DNA of 64,000 nt from Siderastrea radians (GCA_964017195.1 OZ024889.1:67271858-67335857), one strand, 5' to 3'. Counted from the first letter of the stretch, positions 40,384-51,490 are shown. Notes: generated from the sequence alone by a model not told the origin. Translations and numbers: made by a program.

Positions 40384-41001
40384 ATGGCAGATATATCCTT
40401 TTACTTCAAAAGAAAAGACAGGAAAGGCAATTCCGAAAGCTCAGAGGATAGTCTAAAGTCACCAGAGGATAAAAAAAGCAAGAACAATTCGATCTCCGGG
40501 TTCGGAATCGGACGACATCTTGGAAGCCCTCGATATGGCCGAAGGCGTTATGCCTAAAATTGAATTGATTTTGTCCAAGTTGACAATTCTAGAGGACAAA
40601 ATGGACGAAATAGAGAAACACATGTGTAATGTTGACGAAACAGTGAGCCGACTACAGGAGAAAGTTTCAACTCTTGAATTATGTTTGAACGGGCACGATG
40701 AGTTAGTGAGGTCAGTTGAAGCGAAAGTTACCAGCTACATTGCCGACGCTGACAAGATGAAGAGTGATATTTCTACTCTTAACAAGAATGTAAAGTTCGC
40801 GGAAGACAAGATTCTCAATTACGAAGCAGACGTGGCAAAAGCGAACGGTGAGATGGCATCTTTACGCAAACAATTGCAATATATGGAAACGTACCAGAGA
40901 AGGGAAAATCTACGGTTCTATGGCATACCCGAGCAGTCTGAGGGTAAAGAAAATCCACGCGAAGTTCTGGTAGACTTTTTCAAAAACAACCTAGACATTT
41001 A
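40384..41001 (+). pseudogene. LINE ORF1, N-terminal part
   Basis: It starts MADISFYFKRKDRKGN and shifts frame at an A7 run near 40470, then reads ALDMAEGVMPKIELILSKL. A long heptad coiled coil (residues about 60-170: ILEDKMDEIEKHM; VSRLQEKVSTLEL) precedes ETYQRRENLRFYGIPE, the start of the ORF1 RNA-binding domain. This is the L1 ORF1p plan. The frame is cut at DIYGA by the foldback element at 41002. Confidence 0.85.
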
Positions 41002-41094
41002 TGGGGCGCCAAGTGTAAAAATATTATTTACACAATAATTTGGTATATTTTGTGTTATTTAGTATATTGCAAATAAAGTCGCTTGGTTATTTAT

Positions 41095-41420
41095 AAATTA
41101 CCAATTGTACGACCTTTGCGTGACTACACGATTTATAAATCGGAAGCAACGTGACTTTGCGATTTATAAATCTCAAGGAACATGACTTCGCGATTTATAA
41201 ATCACAGCAACATAACTTTGCGATTTATAAATCGCAAGCAACGTAACTTTGCGATTTATAAATTGCATTTTACATTTTCTGTGCAAATGTGCGACTTATA
41301 AATCGCAAAAGTTTGCTTTGTAAATAGCAAATGAGTGATTTATAAATCGCAAGTGTGCGAATTATAAATCACAAATGTGCGATATATAAATGCAATTACG
41401 TGATTTATAAATCGCAAACC
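41095..41420. repeat. palindromic tandem array, left arm
   Basis: GCGATTTATAAATCGC and near copies recur about ten times at 30-40-bp spacing, each its own reverse complement, separated by CAAGCAACGTAACTTT-like spacers. A mirror array is at 43165-43490. Confidence 0.85.
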
Positions 41421-41508
41421 GTAAACCATTATTTGCGGGCTCGGCCTTAGTCAGTGGTATCTCAAAACAAAAAAGCCGCGTAGATTTGGCGGGAAAAGTA
41501 TAGGAAAT

Positions 41509-41612
41509 ATGACGGATAGGGAAGATCTGGCAAGGCGACTCTCCACAGCCGTTTCGGTGGCCATCAGCGAGGCCCTAACCACCCAAGAACAGACTCAGCA
41601 CATACCTAACCG
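41509..41612 (+). CDS. first-exon-like frame in left foldback arm
   Basis: ATG opens MTDREDLARRLSTAVSVAIS and ends at a GTAAGA donor. The mirrored copy at 42976-43074 differs at several residues but keeps frame and donor, so it is probably the 5' exon of the element's own protein. In this arm it points away from the coding remnant. Confidence 0.45.
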
Positions 41613-42011
41613 GTAAGAACATTTTTTCTCTGTAATCAAAACATGCCGCTTCATTGGCTTTTTGTTCGTCCCTAATATAACCTAAATCAGGTAACTCGAT
41701 GCTAGGACTACTTGGACAAACAGTAGCGAGGTGAAGCCGGATCTTGGTGTAGATCAGGATCAGCAATGTTGAATAAAACAAAAAACCAACTGCAAGGCTG
41801 ATCGGACAGCTAAGAAGGTTAATTTTATTGCCCAATATTTTCGGTGAGACAAAACTCACCTTCATCAGGGGCTGTAAAAGCTAAGTAAAAATCGAACGAA
41901 ACGGTTTCAAATGATTAAAATGAAAAGATTAAATATGACTGGTTGACAAAGCGGAAACGTGACTAACAGCTTTTTTAAAAATAGAAATAGATTAAGTTTC
42001 ATCTCGTCTGT

Positions 42012-42299
42012 TTATTCCGTGGGGTTCAAGAGTCTTTCCCTTTGAAATCCGAAGAAAAATGTTTCTCCGGCTTTACGAATGCTGTACCTGTTCGAGTGAA
42101 TGTGTTCTAGGGGAATGAGTTCTATGTCGTTAATGGAGTGGCCAGGAAGAGTAAAGTGATCTGAAACGGCGGTGGGTTGATCAATGTGACGATGGGTGAT
42201 GGCTTTTTCGATTGCGCGTCTGTGTTCTCCAAATCTGTCGCTGAGTTGACTTTTACTTTCTCCAATGTATTGTACCTTGCATCTGGAGCACTGTATCAT
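42012..42299 (-). pseudogene. GIY-YIG endonuclease fragment (Penelope-like)
   Basis: The frame reads IQCSRCKVQYIGESKSQLSD and RFGEHRRAIEKAITHRH, then VSDHFTLPGHSINDIELIPL. GIY-YIG appears as YIIQC...QYIGE with the conserved Arg (RFGEHR) and His-rich region. A zinc-like CSRC precedes it. In Penelope-like elements this domain follows the RT; the RT itself is missing here. More remnant coding lies upstream to about 42620. Confidence 0.8.
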
Positions 42300-42975
42300 A
42301 TATATGAGATTCGAAGATGAGCAAGAGATGTGATGTAGAATTTGCCTTTGTTCGTTAGTGGAGAAGAAGGTGTAAAACGTGGTTCCCTCTGTAATGAAAG
42401 GACATGTTTTGCACCTACTTCTGTTACAGCGGAAAGCTCCAGATGTTTTGGGGGGTGGTCTGCGGTGTGTGGCTCTGACTAGAATGTCACGTAGGTTGTT
42501 GCAACGGCGGTATGATACGAGAGGAGGAGAAGGAAATGCTGCTTTGCATCGCTGTGAAGAACGAAGAATGTTTAGGTTGTTGAAAATGATTTGACGTATG
42601 TTAGGAAGGGCTGGATTAAATGTTACTACAAACGGGATTCTGTTATTCTCTTGTGTTCATTTTAATCATTTTAAATCTTGTAACCGTTTCATTCGATTTT
42701 TACTTAGCTTTTACAGCCCCTGATGAAGATGAGTTTTGTCTCACCGAAATATTGGGGAATAAAATTACCCTTCTTAGCTGTCCAATCAGCCTTGCAACTG
42801 GTTTTTTGTTTTATTCAACATTGCTGATCCTGATTTACACCAAGATCCGGCTTCACCTCGCTACTGTTTGTCCAAGTGGTCCTTACGTCGAGTTACCTGA
42901 TTTAGGTTATATTAGGGACGAACAAAAAGCCAATGAAGCGGCATGTTTTGATTACAGAGAAAAAAATGTCCTTAC

Positions 42976-43074
42976 CGGTATAAGCTGAGTTTGTTCTTGG
43001 GTGGCTAGGGCCTCGCTGATGGCCACTGAAACGGCTGTGGAGAGTCGCCTTGCCAGAGCTTCTCTATCCGCCAT
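42976..43074 (-). CDS. first-exon-like frame in right foldback arm
   Basis: ATG at 43074 opens MADREALARRLSTAVSVAIS, ends QTQLIP at a GTAAGG donor, and lies upstream of the GIY-YIG remnant in the same sense. Together with the mirrored copy it suggests a spliced element ORF starting inside the terminal repeat. Confidence 0.5.
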
Positions 43075-43164
43075 ATTTCCTATGCTTTCCCCGCCAAATC
43101 TACGCGGCTTTTTTGTTTTGAGATACCACTGACTAAGGCCGAGCCCGCAAATAACGGTTTGCGG

Positions 43165-43490
43165 TTTGCGATTAATAAATCACGCAATTGCGATTTATAT
43201 ATCGCACATTTGTGATTTATAATTCGCACACTTGCGATTTATAAATCACTCATTTGCTATTTACAAAGCAAACTTTTGCGATTTATAAGTCGCACATTTG
43301 CACAGAAAATGTAAAATGCAATTTATAAATCGCAAAGTTACATTGCTTGCGATTTATAAATCGCAAAGTTATGTTGCTGCGATTTATAAATCGCGAAGTC
43401 ATGTTCCTTGAGATTTATAAATCGCAAAGTCAAGTTGCTTCCGATTTATAAATCGTGTAGTCACGCAAAGGTCGAACAATTGGTAATTTA
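43165..43490. repeat. palindromic tandem array, right arm
   Basis: The mirror of 41095-41420, with GCGATTTATAAATCGC cores at similar spacing. Confidence 0.85.
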
Positions 43491-43582
43491 TAAATAACCA
43501 AGCGACTTTATTTGCAATATACTAAATAACACAAAATATACCAAATTATTGTGTAAATAATATTTTTACACTTGACGCCCCA

Positions 43583-43756
43583 TAGGCATTGATGATGCCG
43601 AAAGTATCGAATTACAGCGTGTGCATAGGATCGGGAAATACGACTCCGAACAGACGAAACCGCGGCAGATGATCGCGAGATTTCTCCGATATCCGGAAAG
43701 GGAGGAGGTTTTCTCAAAAGCGGGGAGGCTAAAAGGAACGGGACTTGGAATATCTG
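43583..43756 (+). pseudogene. LINE ORF1, middle part
   Basis: Resumes IDDAESIELQRVHRIGKYDS, then RQMIARFLRYPEREEVFSKA, the C-terminal RNA-binding domain of L1-type ORF1p. It is cut by a 141-bp MITE after GISE. Confidence 0.8.
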
Positions 43757-43897
43757 AGTGAGGTGCGGGATTGCGGAAAATTAATTCCGAGTTTAAAAGA
43801 ACGAGGCATATAACAAATGTACTGTTTTGTTATTCTTTTGTTATTCAATGAGATGCAAATGAGTGTGCGGCGTTTTTCTGCAATCCCGCACCTTAGA
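43757..43897. mobile_element. 141-bp MITE with 10-bp duplication in LINE ORF1
   Basis: GGAATATCTG flanks both sides (43747-43756, 43898-43907). The termini contain GAGGTGCGGGATTGCGGAAA and the mirrored TTTCTGCAATCCCGCACCTT. A 9-10-bp duplication is typical of Mutator-like elements. Removing it makes ORF1 continuous. Confidence 0.8.
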
Positions 43898-43907
43898 GGA
43901 ATATCTG

Positions 43908-44049
43908 CAGATTTGCCCAAATCTATTGTTGAAGCAAGGAAGAAATTGATCAATAAATTCAAAGCGGCGAAAAAAGAGGGGAAGACCGCGTTTTTCAGCA
44001 GAGCGGAGCCAGACAAACTTTACATTGATGGTGTTCTAATTTCACCTTA
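43908..44049 (+). pseudogene. LINE ORF1, C-terminus
   Basis: ADLPKSIVEARKKLINKFKA continues to LYIDGVLISP and TAA; this is the end of the ORF1p C-terminal domain. ORF2 starts about 470 bp further on. Confidence 0.8.
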
Positions 44050-44516
44050 AGCTTATATCTACTTACTTTAGGCGTAAATATTAGTTACTAATCAAATCTT
44101 TACCTTCTGTTTAATCAGTATGTCTGCATATATAGACGTTAAGATTATTTATTGATGAAATCATGCCTTCGGACTCTGAATCCAGTCGAATATTTTTTGT
44201 ATTGTCGGAGGCCCGCGTTATGCAAATTTTGCTAACCGTTGTAAGACCTAGACTATAAGCAGCGTTATTTTAACAGCTTTTGCTGGCTGCTTTCTTAAGA
44301 TCTTTATTTGTTCTTTTGTGTGAATGTTCTTCGTTGTGTTAATTGATAATTGTAGTTGGATGCTTGACAAGTGCAGTAATTTTGGGCATAAATTACCTAT
44401 CATTGTCATTCAAAATCAAGCGTGTAGGTTGTACGGCAGCACCAATAGTTGTCATGAAATCACGGGAATGGATCTCGATGTGATGTTCTTTTTAGGCACT
44501 TTTTTTACCTCTCTCG

Positions 44517-45997
44517 ATGGAGGGTAATAATCTCCAATTTAAACTGCTTTCCCTGGACGTTAGAGGTATTCGCACCTTTGAAAAAAGAAAATGCATATTT
44601 AATTGGCTAGGAAAACAAAATGCAGAAATCTATTTTCTTCAGGAAACTTATAGCACGGAGGAGTTAGAGAACCAATGGAGGAAACAATGGAGAGGAGACT
44701 TGTTCTTTGCTCATGGAACCTCGCATAGCAAAGGTACTCTTATTTTGATTAGAGAGGGTTTGGACTTTCTAATTAAATCAGTGCAAAGAGATGAAATGGG
44801 AACTTTTATAATCCTAGATGCCTTGATCCAAGATTCCCCTTTTTTGCTGGTTAATATTTATTCACCTACAAAGCCGTGTCACAGATCCAATTTTTTGATA
44901 AAATTGCATGTCTCATAGAAGAGAAAATGCCGCAATCTGATTATCAGATCATGCTAGGTGGGGACTTCAATGTTACTTTTGAACCCAACTTGGACTGCTC
45001 AGGAGGGAAACCTTCCGTAAAGAATTCTGTTAAGAGTCTCGAAGACATCATATCGAAATATGACTTGACTGACATTTGGAGAGTAAGAAATCCGAGCAAA
45101 AAACGTTTCACCTGGAGACAGAAAAACCCATTAATCCAAAGAAGACTAGATTTCTGGTTAATTAGCGACTCCCTACAGGATGACACAAATAAGGCAGACA
45201 TTATAACTACAATTAAAACTGATCACTCCGCAATAACACTAGACATTGATAGTATAAGTGATACAAGTCACGGTCCCTCTTTTTGGAAGTTTAATAATAG
45301 CCTTTTGGATGACGAAGTATATTTAAGATTAATAACAACCGAATTCCTTTTTCTTTGGCTTACCGAGATTAGTTATAATCAAGACGTTAGAGTTCAGTGG
45401 GACTGGATAAAATATAACATACGGAAAGAGACTATTCAGTATAGCAAGGTAAAAGCAAAGGAACGCAGGGAAAGAATGATTATGATCGAGAACAAATTGA
45501 AACTAGCGGAGGAAAAAGTAGCTGAAATTCCAACTATAGCAAACCAAAATGAACTTGAAAATTTGAAGATTGAGTATGAAAAGGAATATGAATACATAAC
45601 TAGAGGGGCGATCACTCGTTCACGTGCATCCTGGTATGAAAAAGGGGAGAAAAATGATAAGTACTTTCTAAACCTCGAAAGAAATAACAAGAGAAAAAGC
45701 ACGATCAGGAAAGTCGAATTCGCCGATGGTAATATAACGACAAATCCTAAAAAAATCATGGATGAGTTGTATATTCTTTCTACTCAGACCTTTACAGCGA
45801 GACAACTCAATCGGAAATCAACCAGTCTTGTCCTTTCCTGTATTCCGAAAGCATACCAAGACTATCTCAGTCCAGAAATGCAACAGCTTTGTGAAGGTGA
45901 ACTGTCTGTTGCCGAGTGTTATAATATATTATCAACTTTTCAAAATAATAAGACACCTGGAAACGATGGTCTCACTATCGAATTCTACAGGAGCTTC
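44517..45997 (+). pseudogene. LINE ORF2: APE-type endonuclease
   Basis: Begins KLLSLDVRGIRTFEKRKCIF; catalytic pieces are LQETY (metal-binding Glu), GGDFNV and TDHSAI. A frameshift near 44880 splits the endonuclease (the first frame ends KPCHRSNF, the second resumes QIQFFDKI). A long charged linker follows (ERRERMIMIENKLKLAEEKV) up to an in-frame TGA at 45998 just before the RT. Confidence 0.85.
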
Positions 45998-46015
45998 TGA
46001 CCGGTTTTTGGTGAG

Positions 46016-47212
46016 ATGTTAGTAAAAAGCCTAAATTATTCCTACAAACATGGAGAGCTTTCATCCTCACAAAAAGAAGCAGTTATTGTCCTCATAGAGA
46101 AAAAAGATCGAGATCGACGGCAAATAAAAAACTGGAGACCAATTTCTCTAATTAATGTTGACGTTAAAATTGGAACCAAAGCAATTGCTAAGAGACTGGA
46201 AAAGGTGTTACCAGAAATTATACACCACAACCAGAATGCTTACGTCAAAGGAAGAACAATTTTTGATGCAGTACGTACGATTGACGATATTATTTCTCCA
46301 ACAGCTTCAAAGGACATAAGCTCCCTATTAGTAGCAATTGACTTTGAGAAAGCTTTTGATTCTGTCAACTGGAATTATCTTAAAAAAACCTCGAGAAATT
46401 CAACTTCGGACCATCTTTTATTGCCTGGATTACTACTTTTTACTCGGATATATCTAGCAGTGTCATGAGCAACGGCTTCGCAACCCAGCCCTTCAAACTC
46501 TTCCGAGGGGTTCGTCAAGGTGATCCTCTCTCTCCTTATCTCTTTATTCTTGTACTAGAAACACTAGCCATCAATATCAGAAATGATATAAAGATAGGAG
46601 GAATCAAAATTGATAATCAAGAATTGAAATTGGTCATCTTTGCGGATGATTTAACGGTCTTTCTTAAAGACAAGGAATCTTTTTATCAGCTTTCCAATAC
46701 TTTACACATATTTGGTGTGTACTCCGGCTTGAAAATGAACAAACAAAAGACAGAAGTTATGAATCTCGGTTCTTCGAGAGTCGCTGCAGAGGATTTAAGT
46801 GTGGAACACATCCCTAAAGCAGTCAAAATCTTGGGGATACATTTCACCTATGATTATGCGCTTTTCCAAAGATTAAACCGTTCAACGATGGAGTCCAAGG
46901 CTTGGACTCCATCGTTAAATCCTTAAAAAAGACACTAAACAGTTGGAGCTGGAGAGGTCTCACACTACTAGGTAAAATACAGGTAATGAAACCTTTGCTA
47001 TTCCAAAAATTCTATATCGTATGAGTCTCATCTGCTCGAACAAAAAATTTATCAAAGATATAAATCAAATTTTATTTAACTATATTTGGAAAGGTAAAGA
47101 CAAAGTGAAACGTGCTACCCTGATAAATGATATTAATGAAGGAGGCTTAAAGATGCCTCATATCGAATCCATGATTGAAGCACAAAGAATCATGTGCATC
47201 CAAAAATTTCTG
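46016..47212 (+). pseudogene. LINE ORF2: reverse transcriptase
   Basis: RT blocks are NWRPISLINVDVKIGTKAIA, HHNQNAYVKGRTIFDAV, LVAIDFEKAFDSVNW, FRGVRQGDPLSPYLFIL and VIFADDLTVF (the catalytic FADD, 46639-46650). A frameshift lies near 46390, and a small inverted duplication (GATGGAGTCCAAG / CTTGGACTCCATC) at about 46888-46915 breaks it again. The frame ends at the second foldback insertion (47219). Confidence 0.85.
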
Positions 47213-47663
47213 GATAACTATGAAGTCAGATCCAAGACTAAATTGGTCTTTCGACTCGTCGATCCGTTATTCCGGGTTGTCTCGTCATCTTCTGAGTTCG
47301 TCGCTTCGACTTTCCAGATCGTATCGGCGTGAATTGCTCCTATTCGTCTCGTCGCCATCGAGTTCGTCTCGTCAACTCCCCAGATCGACTCGTCGTGAGT
47401 TTCTTCTATTGGACTCGTCGATACCGAGTTCGTCTCGTCGACTTCTGAGACCGCCTCATTATGCATCACTTCACCTTCGACTCGTCAAGTGTCGAGTTCG
47501 TCTCGTCGACCCCTGAGATTGACTCGTCGTGACTTGATTTAGGCCGCTAGAGACTGGGTTTCAGTGCGAAGCACATGGCGAGCTTAGCAAGCCTTTGTAA
47601 TAGCAGCACTGGAGGAGTTAATTAAGGGGAATTTTGGAAAACGCGATCAGTAAAATCGAGACT

Positions 47664-47755
47664 ATGTCATCATCTCCTGCACCTACAACGGAAAATAATC
47701 AGCAGCTAACAAGCTCAAATTCAAATACGATTTCAAGGGCAGAAGCAAATTGGAG
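47664..47755 (+). CDS. exon-like ATG frame inside second foldback
   Basis: MSSSPAPTTENNQQLTSSNS runs to EANWR and a GTGAGC donor. Like the Penelope-like foldback, this element carries a short leader exon near an arm. It is serine/threonine/asparagine rich and unrecognised. Confidence 0.35.
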
Positions 47756-47785
47756 GTGAGCCGATACAAATTGAACTTTTTATTT

Positions 47786-48855
47786 TAAGTTGGTGGCTAT
47801 ATGCCCAGCAGCGGAGCACAGTCTCAAATAGACTAAATACCCGGCAGTCCAGCAAAACGTTTCACCAAGTTTCCCCAGAAAGCCTTTCTCAAACCTCATG
47901 AAGCAATTATTACTTTGTTTAGAAATGTCAAGCGATTCCAAAAATTATTTCGGCTGCATAGTTGACGGGATATTTTCGCTTGGGCCAGTACTATCAAATC
48001 GCTATGACCTTGACTCTTAGAAGCAGTGATCCGCAGTCGGAAAGCGTTACAGAATTTCCACTGCTAAGCTCATACAAACGGCTTGAGAGTATTAGATGTT
48101 TCTTTGGAAATGTCAAGCGATTCCAAAAATCATTTTGGTTTTTTAGTTGAAGAAATGTCTGAGCCTGGACTCACTATAAATTCGCTATGTTATTGACACC
48201 TAGAAAATTTTTGCCCAGACTGCTGGGCACGGTCTCAAATGGACTAAATGCCTGGCAGTCAGAAATCTTAAAATTTAAATTTTGAGAAGCACCCCTCTCT
48301 CTCCAGAGGGATGCAAAAGCAAGATATCAAAATCTAAATAAAAAAAAGATTGTGTCGCCGGAATAGACTCCTACAAAACCATTGTTGTCACACAACGCTT
48401 CGAAGCGTTGCGTGATGACAACCGGAATGTTTACAAGCTCAGATGTAATTATATCAACTACTAAACCGTAGCACCCCTTGACAGTTCTTAACAAACATCA
48501 AATACTCTCAAGCGGGTGGATATGCTGATACAAATTTCCGACTGCCGGGCATTTAGTCCATTTGAGACCGTGCCCGGCAGTCTGAGCAGAAATTTCCTAA
48601 GTGCCAGGATGATGGCGAAGTTATGGAACACTATATCAAGTTATCGAACACTTTTACGAGGTTTAGGAGAGGCTTTCTGTGGAGTTTCGTTCACTTTCTG
48701 TGGAATCGCTTGACTTTTCTAAACAAAGATATAATAGCTTCATGAGGTTTGAGAAAGGCTTTCTGGGGAAATTTGGTGAAAATTTTGCCGGACTGCCGGG
48801 CATTTAGTCTATTTGAGACTGTGCCCGGCTGCCGGGCATATAGCCACCAACTTAA
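47786..48855. repeat. inner foldback repeat
   Basis: AAGTTGGTGGCTATATGCCC at the left and its mirror at the right; both halves carry several copies of CAGTCTCAAATAGACTAAAT with GCCCGGCAGTC boxes and of AAGCGATTCC. A further hairpin (TTGTCACACAACGCTTCG / CGAAGCGTTGCGTGATGACAA) is near 48385-48422. Confidence 0.75.
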
Positions 48856-49538
48856 CTACATGCACAATCTTGTTAACTACAATACATATGTGATATGGGA
48901 GATACTGTATTGCTGTATTAAATAATTATCTAGAATACAGTTTAGATGATAACCATACAGTAAATTTATCTTTCCAAAGTACTAGCATGCATGTCTTTCA
49001 TGCTGCAGTGTCCATAAAATGCTGTGTTACATTTTGTGACGCATTCATTTTTTTAAAATAAGAAGCTATTGAAAATTTTAGGCTAAATAGGTCCTTATGA
49101 AAAGGGGGTTTAAAATGAAAATTTTAGCCTAACAGTTTCTTATATTTTAGGTTCTTATACGCGGGTTTTTACTGTATTACAAAGGCTTGCTAAGCTCACC
49201 ACGTGCTTCGCACTAAAACCCAGTCTCTAGCGGCCTAAATCAGCTCACGACGAGTCGATCTCAGGGGTCGACGAGACGAACTCGACACTTGACGAGTCGA
49301 AGATGAAGTGATACATAATGAGGCGGTCTCAGAAGTCGACGAGACGAACTCGACGAGTCCAATAGAAGAAACTCACGACGAGTCGATTTGGGGAGTCGAC
49401 GAGACGAATTGGAGCAATTCACGCCGATACGATCTGGAAAGTCGACGCGACGAACTCAGTAGATAAGGAGACAGCCCGGAATAACGGATCGACGAGTCGA
49501 AAGACCAATTTAGTCTCGGATCTGACTTCATAGATAAC

Positions 49539-50605
49539 TCACCACGCTCTTGGAAGTGCATTCTAAATCACTACCTCAACAAAGTTGGAGGTAGACTATT
49601 ATTTTGTTGCAACTTCGAATACTCAAAATTACCTATAGATTTACCAAAATACTACAAGGAATGCTTGATAGCTTGGTCTCTCTTGAAAAACTCCAATCCT
49701 TCTTCTCTGGACGAAATATTCAACCAGCCAATTTGGAACAATAGGTTTATATGTATTGACAACAAATCTGTATTCAGTAAGAAACTCTTCTCTGCAGGAC
49801 TTTGTAAAGTCGGAGATTTATGTGAGTTTATTTGCATCAAGCCGCACATAACCGAATCTCTGTTAAACGTGCTTGACTTATTTTACTTAAAATGTCTTTA
49901 TCATTCCCTTCCACCGGAATGGAAAAAAGAAATGAGCAGCAATGTGACTCAGGCAGCAAACAAAACGACACCGTTTAATATTTTCGCTCAAGAAGAACTA
50001 TCCTCAAAGAAGATTTATAATCTTCTCATCTCAAAAATATCTAAACCACCAACAGCAAAAAAGAAACTTGAAAATCAATATGCCTCGGAAACAAGCAATC
50101 TTGATTGGGAAACTATTTACACGCTCCCTTTCAAATGTGCACTTGATACAAAATCGCGGGAATTCCAGTATAAAATCCTGAATCAAATATTACCATTAAA
50201 CACCTTTCTTTTCAAAATTGGCAAAACCGAGTCTCCTCTCTGTGCGTTTTGTCTTTGCAACGAGGAATGTATGTCACACTTTTTCTTTCAATGTACAAAG
50301 CTTTTGGAGCTCAATACAACAATTGTTTGGGAATCACATAATTACTGAGAGTGACGTAATTCTTGGCATAACTCACCAATCAGAAGATGCCCTTTTAAAC
50401 AATCATCTCATTCTACTTTCAAAACAGTATATTTAGAATTGCAAGCTAAAGGGTGTGTTACCATCTAGAGCTGTGTTCTTAACCAAAGTGAAAGCATTTT
50501 TTGAAATGGAGCATCGGATCGCCAAAGAGAGGAATAAACTCTCTATCCATTATAAGAAATGGAACAAGCTCCTTTCCGAAGAACATCACATCCAATTTCC
50601 ATTTT
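49539..50605 (+). pseudogene. LINE ORF2: C-terminal region
   Basis: SPRSWKCILNHYLNKVGG (from 49539), SLPPEWKKEMSSNVTQAAN, WETIYTLPFKCALDTKSREF and then CAFCLCNEECMSHFFFQCTK, the C-rich domain (CxxC...HxxxxC) at the end of L1-type ORF2. The last part is frameshifted at about 50345 and ends near 50605 (EEHHIQFPF). Confidence 0.8.
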
Positions 50606-50966
50606 AATCTTAACAGACCTGATTTTTCAACCAACCTACTTTTCTATAGCTATTTATTACTTTAAATTATTGTCATTTCTATAACAAGATTGTGACATGT
50701 AGTGCCAGTAGTATTGTAATAACAATAGTCTAAGCCTAGAGAACACGATTCCTTGCCCGAGTATGAGTGCGTGTGTTGTGTATGTGTGTAGTCTTACAGT
50801 TGTAGTGTAAGTAATAATGTGTAGTGTTAGTTTTCGCAGTATAAGTAGTGGCGCAAGCAATAGTATTGTATGTAGTACAATTTTTTTTTGTTTTTGTTTT
50901 TGTTTTTGTTTTTTGGTTTTTTGTAGTAGACTTGCTTTAGTGTTGTACGTAGTGTGTCGGTGTTGT

Positions 50967-50992
50967 AATAAAGTTTCATTCAAAAAAAAAAA
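50967..50992 (+). terminator. LINE poly(A) signal and tail
   Basis: AATAAA, 9 bases, then an A-run, followed by the target duplication AGAAGCTAAACAAA. Confidence 0.8.
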
Positions 50993-51256
50993 GAAGCTAA
51001 ACAAAAGGGTAAATACTTCACTGAATAATGTATGCACGGAATAATTTTTAAAACGCTTAAAAGTGTATGAACAGTATGCACTGCCTCGTGGCTGGCTTAG
51101 AATTTAGACTACATTACTCAGCACGAACAAATCGGGAACGACGTTTAAGACAAGCAATTGAAAACCGGATGTTCGAACTGCAGTTCAGCCCTCCTTGTGT
51201 ATCCATCCAAACCTTTCAATTAAGAGTAATGCTTGTACAGTACATGGCAAAACTTT

Positions 51257-51441
51257 GGATTTATCAACTGAGTTGATAAGGTAAATTGGCCACGGTGACC
51301 GTAAAGGCGGCAACCTCGTTCCCAGGGTCCTCTCTCTTCCTCCCTCGAGGGAGGAAGAGAGAGGACCCTGGGTACGAGGTTGTAAAGGCGGGAGATTGAC
51401 GGTGGCCAATTTACGTTTAATATCAACTCAGTTGATAAATC
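51257..51441. mobile_element. hairpin MITE with TTATCAACTGAGTTGATAA ends
   Basis: Left ATTTATCAACTGAGTTGATA with AGGTAAATTGGCCACGGT, right CGGTGGCCAATTTACG with ATCAACTCAGTTGATAAAT. A nested, near-perfect hairpin (51312-51381) of AACCTCGTTCCCAGGGTCC and CTCTCTCTTCCTCCCTCG with its mirror has inserted into it. Confidence 0.8.
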
Positions 51442-51459
51442 CAAAAGTTTTGTATTTCA

Positions 51460-51490
<31 letters not shown>

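Larger units (their letters stand above)
41002..43582 (-). mobile_element. Penelope-like foldback element in LINE ORF1
   Basis: Two arms of about 930 bp (41002-41930 and 42656-43582) are inverted copies, tips TGGGGCG, bracketed by TA. The middle carries a GIY-YIG endonuclease fragment (minus strand). Each arm holds a tandem series of GCGATTTATAAATCGC palindromes and an exon-like ATG frame with a GTAAG donor. Inner arm ends TTTTCGGTGAGACAAAAC... look like Penelope terminal repeats. It reads best as a Penelope-like element with one inverted terminal repeat. Confidence 0.75.
47219..49532. mobile_element. foldback element with GACTCGTCG arrays in LINE ORF2
   Basis: GATAAC flanks both sides (47213-47218, 49533-49538). 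The outer arms (47219-47605, 49178-49532) start TATGAAGTCAGATCC and hold many GACTCGTCGA/CGAGTTCGTCTCGTCGAC units, so the arms slip in alignment. Without the insert ORF2 reads FLDNSPRSWKCIL continuously. An inner foldback (47786-48855) and an exon-like frame (47664-47755) lie inside. There is no transposase. Class uncertain. Confidence 0.85.
40304..50991 (+). mobile_element. L1-type LINE, full span with three nested insertions
   Basis: A LINE with ORF1 (40384-44049 minus inserts) and ORF2 (44517-50605 minus insert), AATAAA at 50967-50972 and a poly(A) run at 50982-50992, flanked by about 14-bp target duplications. Coding capacity is ruined by stops and frameshifts. Removing the inserts at 41002-43582, 43757-43897 and 47219-49532 restores about 5.6 kb of element. 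APE endonuclease plus RT and a coiled-coil ORF1 place it near L1. Confidence 0.85.

Noticed and set aside
41095..41420. CRISPR-like repeats or operator array
   Set aside because: Palindromic units with conserved, not unique, spacers inside a mobile foldback.
44944..45201. Minus-strand frames across LINE ORF2
   Set aside because: Antisense shadows of the endonuclease and RT coding.
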